A stretch of DNA of 64,000 bases from the NCBI RefSeq assembly GCF_009193175.1, contig NZ_VUKE01000014.1, positions 62,001 to 126,000 on the forward strand. Reading direction: 5' to 3'. Below, one piece after another: positions 53,147 through 62,026 of this stretch (its first letter is position 1; each line of letters starts with the position of its first letter). The notes under the pieces were generated by a model. That model saw only the letters and a program-made list of their open reading frames with translations. It did not search any database and was not told where the DNA came from. This DNA is from Georgenia ruanii. GTDB lineage: Bacteria; Actinomycetota; Actinomycetes; Actinomycetales; Actinomycetaceae. Made by a program: the position numbers and the translations under genes.

Positions 53147-55393
53147 ATGGACTACGGCCATCCGCTGCACCTCGGCGTCACCCTCGCCCCCACCGACGCG
53201 ACGGCCGCCGTCGGCCTCGCCCGCCGGGCCGAGGAGCTCGGCCTGGACCTCGTCACGGTCCCGGACCACCCGGACCAGCCCCAGCTCGACGCCTGGACGC
53301 TCCTGGGCTGGGTGGCCGCGGCGACCGAGCGCATCCACCTCGCGCCGACCGCCCTCGACGTGCCCGCGCGGCCGGCCGCGGTGCTCGGCCGCGCGGCGGC
53401 GAGCCTGGACCTGCTCTCCGGCGGCCGGCTCGACCTCGGGCTGGGCGCTGGCTCTCCCGAGGCGCGGGCGGCCACCGGCACGCCCGAGCTGGAGCCGGGG
53501 GAGTCGGTCGACGCGCTGCGCGAGGCGATCGCCGTCATCCGCGGCATGTGGGCCGCCGGGGACCCGCCGCTGACCCTGCGCGGCGAGCACAACCGGCTGA
53601 CCGGGGCCGAGCCCGGCCCGGCCCCCGCGCACCACATCCCCGTCTGGGTCGCGGGCGACGCCCACCGGCTGCTCCGCCTGGTCGGCCGCACCGCGGACGG
53701 CTGGCTGGTGCCGCCCGGCGCCGACGCGGCGCAGACCCTGCGCCGGGGCAACCGGGTCGTCGACGAGACCGCCGCCGCGGCCGGGCGCGACCCGCGCGAG
53801 ATCCGCCGGCTACTCACGATCTCCGGCGACCCCGGCGGCGTGCTCGCCGAACCGGCCCGGCGGTGGGTCGAGGAGCTGGTACCGCTGGTCCTCGACGACG
53901 GCGCCGGCACGATCCTCCTCGCCACCGACGACCCCGCCGCCGTGGAGCGCTTCGCCGCCGAGGTCGCCCCGGCCCTGCGCGAGGCGGTCGCCGCCGGTCG
54001 CGCGGCCCGCGGCGTGCGCGTCGGCACGGTGCCCAGCGCCCTCGTGCGCGCCCGGCGCCGCCCGGGCCTCGACTACGACGACCTGCCCGAGGGGCTGCGC
54101 GAGGTCGCCGTCGAGCCCGGCGACGCCCGCTACCCCAACGTCCGCTCGGGCTACATGCGCGCCGGCGCCCCGGGCCTGGTGCTCCAGGCCCGCACCGCCG
54201 CGGAGGTCGCCGCGGCGCTCGCGTTCGCCCGCACCCAGCCCGTCCCGCTGTCGGTGCGCAGCGGCGGGCACGGCATCAGCGGCCGGTCCACCAACGACGG
54301 CGGCATCGTCATCGACCTGTCCCGCATGCACGCCATCGACGTCCTCGACGAGGACGCCCGGCTCGTGCGCGTGGAGTCCGGCGCCCGGTGGGGCGACGTC
54401 GCGGCGGCCCTGCGCCCGCACGGCTGGGCCATCAGCTCCGGCGACTACGGCGGCGTGGGGGTCGGCGGCCTGGCGACCGCCGGCGGCATCGGGTTCCTCG
54501 GCCGCGAGCACGGGCTGACCATCGACCACGTGCGCGCCGCCGAGGTCGTGCTCGCCGACGGCTCCCGGGTGCGGGCCAGCGCGACCGAGCGCCCTGACCT
54601 GTTCTGGGCGGTGCGCGGCGCCGGCTTCGCCGTCGGCGTCGTCACGGCCGTTGAGCTCCAGGCCGACGAGGTCGGCGACGTCGGCTTCGCCCAGCTGGTC
54701 TTCGACGCGACCGACACCGCCGCGTTCCTGCAGCGGTGGGGCGCCGTCGTCGAGGCCGCCCCCCGCGACGTCACGAGCTTCCTCATCGTGGGCGCCCCGC
54801 GCGGCGGTCGGCTGCTCGCCCAGACCATGACCGTGGTCGACTCCGACGACCCCGACACCATCCTCGCCCGGCTCCAGCCCTTCGCCGCCCTGGGCCCGCT
54901 GGTCGGCCAGCAGGTCCAGGTGGTGCCCTACGCCGCGGTGGTCAGCCCGCCGGAGGCGCTGCACGCGGGCCAGGGGGAGCCGGTGACCCGCTCGGGCCTG
55001 CTCGAGCACGTCACCGCGGATTTCGCCGCCGACGCCGCGCGGTTCCTGCACAGCGGGGAGACGTACTTCTTCCAGGTCCGCGCCATGGGCGGGGCGATCG
55101 GCGACGTCGACCCCGACGCCACGGCGTTCGCGCACCGGTCGGCCAACTTCTCCGTGGTCGCGTTCGGGGTGGACCGGGAGCGCCTCGACACGATCTGGGA
55201 CGGCATGCAGCACCACTTCTCCGGGATCTACGTCAGCTTCGAGACCGACCGGCGCCCGGAGCGGGTGCTCGAGGCCTACCCGCCGCGCACGCTGGAGCGT
55301 CTTCGGGAGATCAAGCGGCGATACGACCCGGACAACGTCTTCCGGGACAACATCGCCATCGCGGCCGAGGCCGCCGCCGCGTCGGTACCCTGA
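53147..55393 (+). CDS. LLM oxidoreductase fused to a berberine-bridge-like FAD oxidase
   Basis: A 748-residue fusion. Residues 1-290 form an LLM barrel (LGLGAGSPEARAATGTPELE and HHIPVWVAGDAHRLLRLVGR). A short basic linker (about 290-305) leads to an FAD_binding_4 oxidase of the BBE/VAO type (about 310-748). The FAD region contains SVRSGGHGISGRST, whose His would carry 8-alpha-histidyl FAD, and GVGVGGLATAGGIGFLGREH. The second covalent Cys of bicovalent BBEs is absent. The C-terminal BBE signature is IKRRYDPDNVFRDN. Two flavin enzymes in one chain suggests channelling. ATG 53147 after TGAGGGGTGTCC. Confidence 0.9.
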   Translation: MDYGHPLHLGVTLAPTDATAAVGLARRAEELGLDLVTVPDHPDQPQLDAWTLLGWVAAATERIHLAPTALDVPARPAAVLGRAAASLDLLSGGRLDLGLGAGSPEARAATGTPELEPGESVDALREAIAVIRGMWAAGDPPLTLRGEHNRLTGAEPGPAPAHHIPVWVAGDAHRLLRLVGRTADGWLVPPGADAAQTLRRGNRVVDETAAAAGRDPREIRRLLTISGDPGGVLAEPARRWVEELVPLVLDDGAGTILLATDDPAAVERFAAEVAPALREAVAAGRAARGVRVGTVPSALVRARRRPGLDYDDLPEGLREVAVEPGDARYPNVRSGYMRAGAPGLVLQARTAAEVAAALAFARTQPVPLSVRSGGHGISGRSTNDGGIVIDLSRMHAIDVLDEDARLVRVESGARWGDVAAALRPHGWAISSGDYGGVGVGGLATAGGIGFLGREHGLTIDHVRAAEVVLADGSRVRASATERPDLFWAVRGAGFAVGVVTAVELQADEVGDVGFAQLVFDATDTAAFLQRWGAVVEAAPRDVTSFLIVGAPRGGRLLAQTMTVVDSDDPDTILARLQPFAALGPLVGQQVQVVPYAAVVSPPEALHAGQGEPVTRSGLLEHVTADFAADAARFLHSGETYFFQVRAMGGAIGDVDPDATAFAHRSANFSVVAFGVDRERLDTIWDGMQHHFSGIYVSFETDRRPERVLEAYPPRTLERLREIKRRYDPDNVFRDNIAIAAEAAAASVP

Positions 55394-55396
55394 CCT

Positions 55397-55768
55397 ATGC
55401 CTCTCACCACGCACCTGCAGGTCGTCTCGGTCCCCGTGACCGACCAGGACCGGGCCAAGGCGTTCTACGTCGACACGCTCGGCTTCGAGCTGCGCCGGGA
55501 CAACCCCATGGGGCCGGACCGGCGCTGGGTCGAGGTCGCCCCGCCCGGGGCCGCGACCTCGCTCACGCTCGTCACGTGGTTCCCCACCATGCCCCCGGGC
55601 AGCCTCAAGGGCCTGGTGCTCGCCACCGACGACGTCGACCGCGCCGTCGCCGACCTGCAGGAGCGTGGCGTGCGGTTCGTGGACCCGCTGACCGACTCGC
55701 CCTGGGGCCGGTGGGCCACCTTCGACGACCCGGACGGCAACGGCTGGGTGCTGCAGCAGAGCCGATAA
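55397..55768 (+). CDS. VOC family protein
   Basis: A 123-residue glyoxalase-fold protein: HLQVVSVPVTDQDRAKAFYV at the start, ATDDVDRAVADLQERGVRFV in the second module and FDDPDGNGWVLQQS at the end. Its ATG is 3 nt after the previous stop, so translation is coupled. The substrate is unknown; the position suggests it acts on or protects a product of the LLM-oxidase fusion. Confidence 0.9.
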   Translation: MPLTTHLQVVSVPVTDQDRAKAFYVDTLGFELRRDNPMGPDRRWVEVAPPGAATSLTLVTWFPTMPPGSLKGLVLATDDVDRAVADLQERGVRFVDPLTDSPWGRWATFDDPDGNGWVLQQSR

Positions 55769-55876
55769 ACCCCGACCGGTTGCCGACCCGGCGGGGTGCT
55801 GTCAGCCTGCAGGTGGCCGGCAGGGCAGCCCACCGGGGCTGCCGTGGTCCCGTCAACGGAGAGGGGAAGGTGTGCC

Positions 55877-56275
55877 ATGGCCGACATCACGCTGGAGCAG
55901 GCACAACGCGTCGTCGAGGCGGCGCTGGCGGACGCGCACGAGCGCGGGACGGCCATGAACGTGGCGGTGGTCGACGCCGGCGCGAACCTCAAGGCCTTCG
56001 GCCGCATGGACGGCGCCTGGCTGGGCAGCATCGACATCGCCATCAAGAAGGCGCGCACCGCCCGGTTCTTCGACATGCCGACGGGCGACATCGGCGGGCT
56101 CTCCCAGCCTGGCGGCGCGCTGTTCAACATCGAGGTGTCCAACGGCGGGCTCATCACCTTCCCGGGCGGCCTGCCGCTGGAGGTCGACGGCGAGGTGGTC
56201 GGGGCGATCGGCGTGAGCGGCAGCACGGTGGAGAACGACCACGCCGTGGCCAGCGCCGGGGTCCAGGCGCTGTAG
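55877..56275 (+). CDS. GlcG/HbpS family heme-binding-like protein
   Basis: A 132-residue GlcG/HbpS-type protein: [60 protein letters not shown] and [20 protein letters not shown]. These small octamers often accompany oxidases; HbpS binds heme and senses oxidative stress. ATG 55877 follows AGGTGTGCC. It lies 108 nt after the VOC gene and may share its transcript. Confidence 0.88.
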   Translation: MADITLEQAQRVVEAALADAHERGTAMNVAVVDAGANLKAFGRMDGAWLGSIDIAIKKARTARFFDMPTGDIGGLSQPGGALFNIEVSNGGLITFPGGLPLEVDGEVVGAIGVSGSTVENDHAVASAGVQAL

Positions 56276-56425
56276 CGGCGGATCCGCCCGTGTGCACGGG
56301 CGTGTGAGCGCCCGCGGGGACCTGACCCGCCCGCGCCGACCCGCCCGCGCCGACCCGAGTGTGACGAACCGCTCGGTCTCAGGCCAACCACCCGGCGCGC
56401 CGATGACGTAACCTGGAGGAACCGA

Positions 56426-56499
56426 CGCGGGGTGGAGCAGCTCGGTAGCTCGCCGGGCTCATAACCCGGAGGTCGCAGGTTCAAATCCTGCCCCCGCTA
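56426..56499 (+). tRNA. tRNA-fMet (CAT), initiator type
   Basis: The 74-nt cloverleaf folds: acceptor CGCGGGG/CCCCGCT with a C1:U72 mismatch, D arm GAGC/GCTC, anticodon arm CCGGG-CTCATAA-CCCGG with the three G:C pairs of initiators, and T arm GCAGG-TTCAAAT-CCTGC. The discriminator is A (56499). The next bases are CAA, so CCA is not encoded and must be added. The C1:U72 mismatch with GGG:CCC is the actinobacterial initiator pattern. Between the GlcG-like gene and a strong terminator. Confidence 0.95.
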
Positions 56500-56510
56500 C
56501 AAAGCAGTGA

Positions 56511-56545
56511 CGAAAGCCCCGGACCCGATGGGTCCGGGGCTTTCG
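56511..56545. terminator. Strong bidirectional terminator
   Basis: A perfect 16-bp stem (CGAAAGCCCCGGACCC at 56511-56526; complement at 56530-56545) with a GAT loop and A- and T-rich ends. It follows the tRNA on the plus strand and lies 72 nt past the stop of the minus-strand kinase, so it serves both. Confidence 0.85.
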
Positions 56546-56616
56546 TGATCTCACCGGCCCGCGTCGTCGCCCGCGGAGTCTCCCCCGAGCGCGGCAGTGC
56601 GATGCGCCCAGGCCGC

Positions 56617-57846
56617 TCAGCCCCGCTTCGGCAGCCGCAGCGTGAAGGTGGTGTGCTCCTCCGGGCCGAGGGTGAGCCGGCCGCCGAGGCTCTGGGCCAG
56701 GTCTCGGGCCACGGCGAGCCCGATGCCCGCGCCCCGGCTGCCCTGGCGCGAGACGCCGCGGCCGAAGATGTCCTGGCCGGCGGGCCGCGGCCCGGCGTCG
56801 GACACCCGGACCGTCACGTGGCTCCCGTCGTCGCGTCCGGCCACGGTGATGTCGCCGGCGCCGTGCGCGTAGGCGTTGGCCACGAGCACGTCGAGGATCT
56901 GCCCGACCGGCCCGGCGGGCACCGTCACGTCTCCCGGGTCCGTGGTCGCCGGGAGCACCCGGCGCCCGTGGTCCTGGCCGTCCCAGCGGCGCACCGCGGC
57001 GTCGAGGACGTCGGCCAGCCGGACCTCCTCCGACGTCGCCGCCCGCCCCCGCGCGAGGTCGAGCATCTCGCTCAGCGCGTCGTTCAGCCGGTCGATCTCC
57101 CCGAGCGTGCGGCGCAGCTCCGTCGCCACCTCCGGCGCGGTCTGCGGCCACAGGGTGAGGTCCTCGAGGGTCAGCCGCAGGGCCGTGAGCGGCGTGCGGA
57201 GCTGGTGAGAGGCGTTGGCGCTGAACTGGCGCTCGCGGGTGACGAGGTCGTCGAGCCGGGCCGCGCTCTCGCGGAGGGCGGCGCCGATCTGCTCGGCCTC
57301 GGGCACCCGGTAGCGCGGGACGACGACGTCGAAGCGGCCGTTGCCCAGCTCCGTCGCCCGGGCGGCGAGGTCCTGGAACGGGCGGGCGAGGATGCGGGCG
57401 GCGAGGAACCCGAGCGCCGCCGAGAGGCAGAGCAGCGCCAGCCCCAGCGCCGCGAGCGGGAAGATCGCCTGGGAGATCTGCCGCTCCACCCAGGCCCCGG
57501 CCCGAGTGAGCGTCAGGTGACCGCCGCCGTCGACCGCCCGGGTGACGGCGATGTCCGAGCGGGCCGGGGCGCCGACCGCCCCGGCGGTCACGGTGGCCAG
57601 GTCGGCGGCGACGTACTCGAGGCGCTCCGCCTCGTGCAGCATCGGCTCGAGCAGCCCCGCGGTGATCTCGCTGCCGCCCGCGAGGTGCCGCTCGACGACC
57701 ACCGCGATGAGGTCGAGGGAGCGCTCGATCTTGCGGACCTCCTGCTGGTGCACGAGGTCGGCGAGGGTGTACGCGCGCGGGATGCCGAAGAGCGCCACGA
57801 CGAGGGTGGTGAGCCCGACGAACGCGACGATCAGCCGCTCACGCAT
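56617..57846 (-). CDS. Sensor histidine kinase (HisKA type)
   Basis: A 409-residue membrane kinase: first helix about 5-25, periplasmic region about 30-128, second helix about 128-152, HAMP (about 153-205), HisKA with H214 (SANASHQLRTPL), and HATPase with VANAYAHGAGDI (N box), VSDAGPRP (G1) and GAGIGLAVARDLAQSLGG (G2). Start ATG 57846 overlaps the regulator's stop by 8 nt, so the pair is coupled. Last gene of the export operon. Confidence 0.93.
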   Translation of the reverse strand: MRERLIVAFVGLTTLVVALFGIPRAYTLADLVHQQEVRKIERSLDLIAVVVERHLAGGSEITAGLLEPMLHEAERLEYVAADLATVTAGAVGAPARSDIAVTRAVDGGGHLTLTRAGAWVERQISQAIFPLAALGLALLCLSAALGFLAARILARPFQDLAARATELGNGRFDVVVPRYRVPEAEQIGAALRESAARLDDLVTRERQFSANASHQLRTPLTALRLTLEDLTLWPQTAPEVATELRRTLGEIDRLNDALSEMLDLARGRAATSEEVRLADVLDAAVRRWDGQDHGRRVLPATTDPGDVTVPAGPVGQILDVLVANAYAHGAGDITVAGRDDGSHVTVRVSDAGPRPAGQDIFGRGVSRQGSRGAGIGLAVARDLAQSLGGRLTLGPEEHTTFTLRLPKRG

Positions 57847-58636
57847 CCTGCGGGCCGTCCTCCAGGCGGAACCCCACCCCGCGCACCGCGACGATCCGGG
57901 CGCCGGCGCCGCTGGCCTCGAGCTTCTGCCGGAGCCGCCCGACGGTGACGTCGAGGGTCTTGGTCGAGCCGAACCAGTTCTCGTCCCACACCCGGTCCAT
58001 GAGCGCCTCGCGGGTGAGGACGGCGCCGCGCTCGGCGTCGAGCTCGGCGAGCAGGTCGAACTCCTTCGCGCTCAGCGCGATCTCGGCGCCGCGGGCCCAG
58101 GCGCGGCGCGACCGGGGGTCGACGCGAAGGGCCGCGGACGCGGCGGGGGATGGGGAGGGCGGCGCGGCCGCTGCCGGTCCGACGGACGGCGGCGGTTCGG
58201 TGCCCGGCGAGGACGGGGCTGGCCCGGGAGCGGCCGGCCCGGCGGCACCGGTGGGGACGACGGCGCCCCGGGCCTGCCGACGCAGCAGCGCCCGCACCCG
58301 CGCGAGCAGCTCGGAGAGCGCGAACGGCTTGGGCAGGTAGTCGTCGGCGCCCATGTCGAGCCCGACCACGCGGTCGAGCTCGCCGCCGCGCGCGGTGAGG
58401 ATGATCAGGGCGCCGTCGTAGCCCTCGGCCCGCACCCGCTGGCACACGTCCAGGCCGTCGACGTCGGGCAGGCCGAGGTCGAGGATCATCAGGCAGACCC
58501 CGCCGGCGGCCACGCGGGCCACCGCGGGCAGGCCCTCGCCGAGCCGTTCGACGGTATGGCCCTCCCGCTCGAGCGTGCGCAGGAGGGGCAGGGCGATGCC
58601 GTCGTCGTCCTCGACCACGAGAACGGTGTCACTCAT
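57839..58636 (-). CDS. OmpR-family response regulator with a long linker
   Basis: A 265-residue regulator. The receiver has D53 as phosphoacceptor (LMILDLGLPDVDG) and K near 103 (PKPFALSELL). A Pro/Ala-rich linker of about 45 residues (about 125-170) separates it from the OmpR winged helix (about 172-262, LSAKEFDLLAEL, TKTLDVTVGRLRQKLEASGA). ATG 58636 overlaps the end of the upstream small membrane protein gene (58629). It pairs with the kinase that follows. Confidence 0.93.
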   Translation of the reverse strand: MSDTVLVVEDDDGIALPLLRTLEREGHTVERLGEGLPAVARVAAGGVCLMILDLGLPDVDGLDVCQRVRAEGYDGALIILTARGGELDRVVGLDMGADDYLPKPFALSELLARVRALLRRQARGAVVPTGAAGPAAPGPAPSSPGTEPPPSVGPAAAAPPSPSPAASAALRVDPRSRRAWARGAEIALSAKEFDLLAELDAERGAVLTREALMDRVWDENWFGSTKTLDVTVGRLRQKLEASGAGARIVAVRGVGFRLEDGPQDA

Positions 58637-59012
58637 GCCGCCGAGCATAAGGGGGCCGGCGCCCGGTGGCGTCCGTAACTATGAGCGCGAGGACCCCCAG
58701 GGCCAGCACGGCCGTCGCCCACGGCATCGCGCCGCGGTCGGGGGGCGCGCCCGGCATCCCGGCGGTCACCGTGAGCGCGGCCGTGACGAACGCGAGCGCC
58801 GCCGCGGCGGCGCTCGCCAGCCGGGACTCGAAGCAGCCGTCCTTCCACAGCTTCGCGGCGGCGAGCAGGCCCACCGCGCCGAGCGAGCCGAGCAGCAGGG
58901 CCTGGTAGGACGCGCCGGCGCCGCGGGCGACGGCCTGGACGAGGTTGAGGACGGCCAGGGCGGCGGCGGCGACCGCGGTGGACCGGGACAGCCGGGTGGG
59001 CCGGTTCCGCAT
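58629..59012 (-). CDS. Small four-helix membrane protein
   Basis: A 127-residue protein (MRNRPTRLSRSTAVAAAALA) with about four hydrophobic segments (around 12-30, 37-57, 66-86, 95-115). No known domain. ATG 59012 overlaps the stop of the Ig-like gene and its own stop overlaps the start of the response regulator, so it links the export genes to the two-component pair. It may be a sensor accessory or membrane anchor; function unknown. Confidence 0.8.
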   Translation of the reverse strand: MRNRPTRLSRSTAVAAAALAVLNLVQAVARGAGASYQALLLGSLGAVGLLAAAKLWKDGCFESRLASAAAAALAFVTAALTVTAGMPGAPPDRGAMPWATAVLALGVLALIVTDATGRRPPYARRHE

Positions 59013-60811
59013 CAGAAGTCCCTGTCGAGCGGGCCGGTCTCGGTGACCGGGGCGGTGGAGCCGGCGTTGCCGGTGATGGAGGTGACGGGGGCTGGGCTCC
59101 AGATCATCGCCGCCGGGAGCAAGGCCTCCTGCATCCAGCCGTTGTTGTCGACGGCGGCGCCGAGGGTGAGCGTGACGATCGTCCGGGCGACGCCGCCGAC
59201 GACGGTCGTGCTGGCTGTCATGGTCGCCTCGAAGGAACCTTGCTTCGTCGCCTTCACGTGGTCCTCGCGGAGGTTGACCGTGCCGAGGTTGACGGCGGCG
59301 CCGGCGCGCTGGACGTCCAGGGTGTCGTCCTTGCCGCCGAGGCCGAGGAGCTGGCCGTCGCGCATCCGGACGGTCACCGGGATGGCGGCGCCGGTCCAGC
59401 CGGCGCTGATGGAGCTGAGGTTGACCTGCTGGCTGTAGGTGAAGATGACGCGGTCGTTCGGCTCGGCGAGGCCCTCGGTCTTGCCGCCGTTGACGGTCTG
59501 GACATCGAGGGCGCGCAGCGGGTTGTCCACGCGGCGCCCGGCCAGGATGGCGGAGACGGTCGTCGCGCCGGTGCGGTCCACAAGGACCGCGCGCAGGTCG
59601 TAGCTGCCGTTGGGCACGGTGGTGGTGTCCCAGGTGCAGGCGTAGCCCGCGGTGGCGCCGGCGCAGACGTCGGTCCAGCCCGTGGTTCCGGCGGCGGCCC
59701 GTTGGATGGTGACGGTCCGGATCCCGGCTGTGGAGCGGGCGGTGGTCCTGAGGGTGACGGTGCCGCTGAGGTAGGCGCCGGGGTCCTCGAGGGAGACGGA
59801 CGAGGCGATGTTCTCGATCAGGCGGTCGGTGACCGCCGCCGAGGTCGCCGTGTTCCCGGCGCCGTCCGTGGCGACGGCACGGAAGGCGTAGGCGCCGTCG
59901 GCCAGGGTGGTGGTGTCGAACCGGCAGGCCCACGGGGCCGCCGTGACGGTGCAGGCCGGGGCGAAGGACGTGGTGCCCGCCTTGGCGTACTCGATGACGA
60001 CCTGCTTGATGCCGGAGATGGCGTCGGCGGCCACGGCGGTGAGGGTGCGGGTGCCGGCGAGCGGGCTGCCGGGGTCGGTCATCGTGACGGTCGGCGCCTG
60101 GTTGTCGACGACGGTGCGGGCCAGGACGGCGCTGGTCGCCACGGTCTTGCCGGCGGTGGCGACGGCGCGCAGGTCGTACTCGCCGCCGGCGACGGACGTC
60201 GTCACCCAGGTGCAGGTGTACGGCGCGGCGGACCTGCTGCAGACGTCCTTCCACTGGCCGCTGTCGGCCAGGGCGTACTGGATCTGGACGGCGTAGGTCA
60301 CCGACCCGGCGCCGTAGAGGGAGGCGGTGAGAGGCACGCTCCCGCGCACGACGTCGCCGGGGGCGGCGAGGAGGAGCAGGAGGCTGTTGGCGACCGCGGT
60401 GCGCAGCTCGGCGGAGGTCGCCTCGTAGCCGGCGCGGTCGGTGGCGCGGGCGCGCAGGGCGTAGCTGCCGTCCGGGAGCGCCCCGGTGGCCCATGCGCAG
60501 GTGTACGGGGCGGTGGCGGTCGTGCACACGGGCGCCCAGGCGGCGCCGGGCGCGAGGTACTCGATGGTCACGGCCTGCACGCCCGTCTCCGCGTCGGCGG
60601 CGTCGGCGGTCAGGGCGACGGTGCCCCTGACGGAGGCGCCCGGGTCGCGCAGCGCCACGGTCGGCGGGGTCCAGTCCGCGGCGGCGGTGACGGTGGAGGG
60701 CGTGTTCGTCGTCGTCGCGGTGAAGGCGGCGGTGGAGAAGGTGGGCGTGAGGACGCCGGTCACCGCGACCAGCAGGGCCGCGGTGAGGAGGAAGAACGCA
60801 CGGCGGGACAT
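59012..60811 (-). CDS. Secreted protein with four Ig-like repeats
   Basis: A 599-residue exported protein. An N-terminal hydrophobic stretch (about 5-28) and FSTAAFTATTTNTPSTV resemble a SipW-type signal region. Four tandem Ig-like repeats of about 96 residues (about 48-431) each contain a CX8C pair: C96/C105, C191/C200, C287/C296, C383/C392, and the phrase ADGAY/PDGSYALRARATDRAG. A distinct C-terminal domain (about 435-599) follows. Likely a surface or matrix protein processed by the adjacent SipW-like peptidase. ATG 60811, 5 nt before the peptidase stop at 60816. Confidence 0.85.
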   Translation of the reverse strand: MSRRAFFLLTAALLVAVTGVLTPTFSTAAFTATTTNTPSTVTAAADWTPPTVALRDPGASVRGTVALTADAADAETGVQAVTIEYLAPGAAWAPVCTTATAPYTCAWATGALPDGSYALRARATDRAGYEATSAELRTAVANSLLLLLAAPGDVVRGSVPLTASLYGAGSVTYAVQIQYALADSGQWKDVCSRSAAPYTCTWVTTSVAGGEYDLRAVATAGKTVATSAVLARTVVDNQAPTVTMTDPGSPLAGTRTLTAVAADAISGIKQVVIEYAKAGTTSFAPACTVTAAPWACRFDTTTLADGAYAFRAVATDGAGNTATSAAVTDRLIENIASSVSLEDPGAYLSGTVTLRTTARSTAGIRTVTIQRAAAGTTGWTDVCAGATAGYACTWDTTTVPNGSYDLRAVLVDRTGATTVSAILAGRRVDNPLRALDVQTVNGGKTEGLAEPNDRVIFTYSQQVNLSSISAGWTGAAIPVTVRMRDGQLLGLGGKDDTLDVQRAGAAVNLGTVNLREDHVKATKQGSFEATMTASTTVVGGVARTIVTLTLGAAVDNNGWMQEALLPAAMIWSPAPVTSITGNAGSTAPVTETGPLDRDF

Positions 60812-60815
60812 CGCC

Positions 60816-61379
60816 TCAGGCCCCCGCGGCGGTCGGGACGGCGCCGCCGACGGCGGCCGGGTGGCGGAGGTTGCGGACCAGCTCGAGCAGGGCGCGCAGC
60901 GCCACGATGCCGGCCGGGACGCCGATGACGGCGATGCGGATGGCCGGGTCGGCGAGGGCGATGAACACGTACCCGAGGGCCGGGACGGTGAACGCGACGA
61001 CCGGCTGGGTCGCGGCGGCGAGCTGGAAGGTCCAGGGGTCCGGGTCGGCGTTGGCGTCGCCCCGGGTGCGCAGCTGGGTCTGGCCGTCGACGGGCTCCAT
61101 CGCGACGATGCGGTGGGTGACGAGGTGGTCGATGCCGGAGTCGGCGGGCGGGAGGTAGGTGATGACGTCGCCGACGGCGAGGTCCGCGACCGGCACGACC
61201 CGCTCGACGGCGACCGAGCCCTTCTCGAACGTGCCGGACATCGACCCGCCGGTGATGACGTAGCGCTCATAGCCGAGCAGGCCGGGCAGCAGGTAGGCCA
61301 GGGCGACGAGCGTGACGACGACCAGGAGCAGGTTGGCCGCCACCCGGCGCAGCCGGGACAGGGGGGAGGGGCGGGTCAT
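60816..61379 (-). CDS. sipW: SipW-like signal peptidase I
   Basis: A 187-residue ER/archaeal-type signal peptidase. Catalytic S46 (GGSMSGT) and H89 (THRIVAM, where bacterial types have Lys), with acidic residues D108 and D112 (RTRGDANADPD). An N-terminal helix (about 13-34) and two C-terminal hydrophobic segments (about 125-165) anchor it. In Bacillus, SipW matures TasA and TapA of biofilm fibres. Neighbours match: TasA-like upstream, Ig-like downstream. ATG 61379. Confidence 0.93.
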   Translation of the reverse strand: MTRPSPLSRLRRVAANLLLVVVTLVALAYLLPGLLGYERYVITGGSMSGTFEKGSVAVERVVPVADLAVGDVITYLPPADSGIDHLVTHRIVAMEPVDGQTQLRTRGDANADPDPWTFQLAAATQPVVAFTVPALGYVFIALADPAIRIAVIGVPAGIVALRALLELVRNLRHPAAVGGAVPTAAGA

Positions 61380-61462
61380 CTCTGCTCCTGGTCGTCGTGT
61401 CTGTGGGGGAGGGTCCGGCGCCGGGTCGGAGGGGGGCGTCGACCCGGCGCCGGGGTTGGGGG

Positions 61463-62026
61463 TCAGCCGGCGACGGTGGCGCCGTCGCGCTGGTTGGTGG
61501 TGGCGCCGTCGAGCTGGACGGAGTCCCACTGGTAGGTGGCCGAGGCGGTCGCGCCCTGGTAGGTGTTCGGGGTCGCGGCGTCGAGGGCGACGGTGAAGGT
61601 GTAGGTGGCGGCCTGGTTGGGGGCGAACTCGCCGAGCTCCTGCTTGAGCCCGTCCTCGAGGCCGCCGAAGGTGCCCGCGTAGACGGTGCGGGTGCCGTCG
61701 GTGATCGTCAGCCTGAGGTTGTCGGCGAAGGCGTTGCTGGACGTCGTCTCCGTGAGACTGAACCGTGCCGGCAGCGTGCCCGTGTTCGTGATCGTCAGCG
61801 AGCCGTTGAGCACGTCGCCCGGCTTGACGTCCTTGAGGTTGAAGATCGCCCGGTTGTCCGCGGAGTTCGACTGGGCGAGGGTGCCGGAGGTGACGCCGCT
61901 GAGGGTGTTGGCGGAGGTCGAGGTGAAGGTTGCGCCCGAGCCGACGGCCACGGCACCGGCCGCGAGCACGGTGGCGAGCGGGACGAGGATGCGGCGGCGG
62001 CTGGACGTGGTGGCGGTGCGGGCCAT
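61463..62026 (-). CDS. TasA/camelysin-like SipW-dependent secreted protein
   Basis: A 187-residue protein. Basic N-terminus, hydrophobic region about 13-30, then GSGATFTSTSANTLSGVTSG resembling the SipW-dependent signal sequence (Ala-rich, cleavage near residue 30-33). The mature part includes LKDVKPGDVLNGSLTITNTG, a TasA-like beta-sandwich motif. It probably forms a surface fibre or matrix component. ATG 62026 follows CCGGAGAAACACC. First gene of the operon that continues to the kinase at 56617. Confidence 0.85.
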   Translation of the reverse strand: MARTATTSSRRRILVPLATVLAAGAVAVGSGATFTSTSANTLSGVTSGTLAQSNSADNRAIFNLKDVKPGDVLNGSLTITNTGTLPARFSLTETTSSNAFADNLRLTITDGTRTVYAGTFGGLEDGLKQELGEFAPNQAATYTFTVALDAATPNTYQGATASATYQWDSVQLDGATTNQRDGATVAG

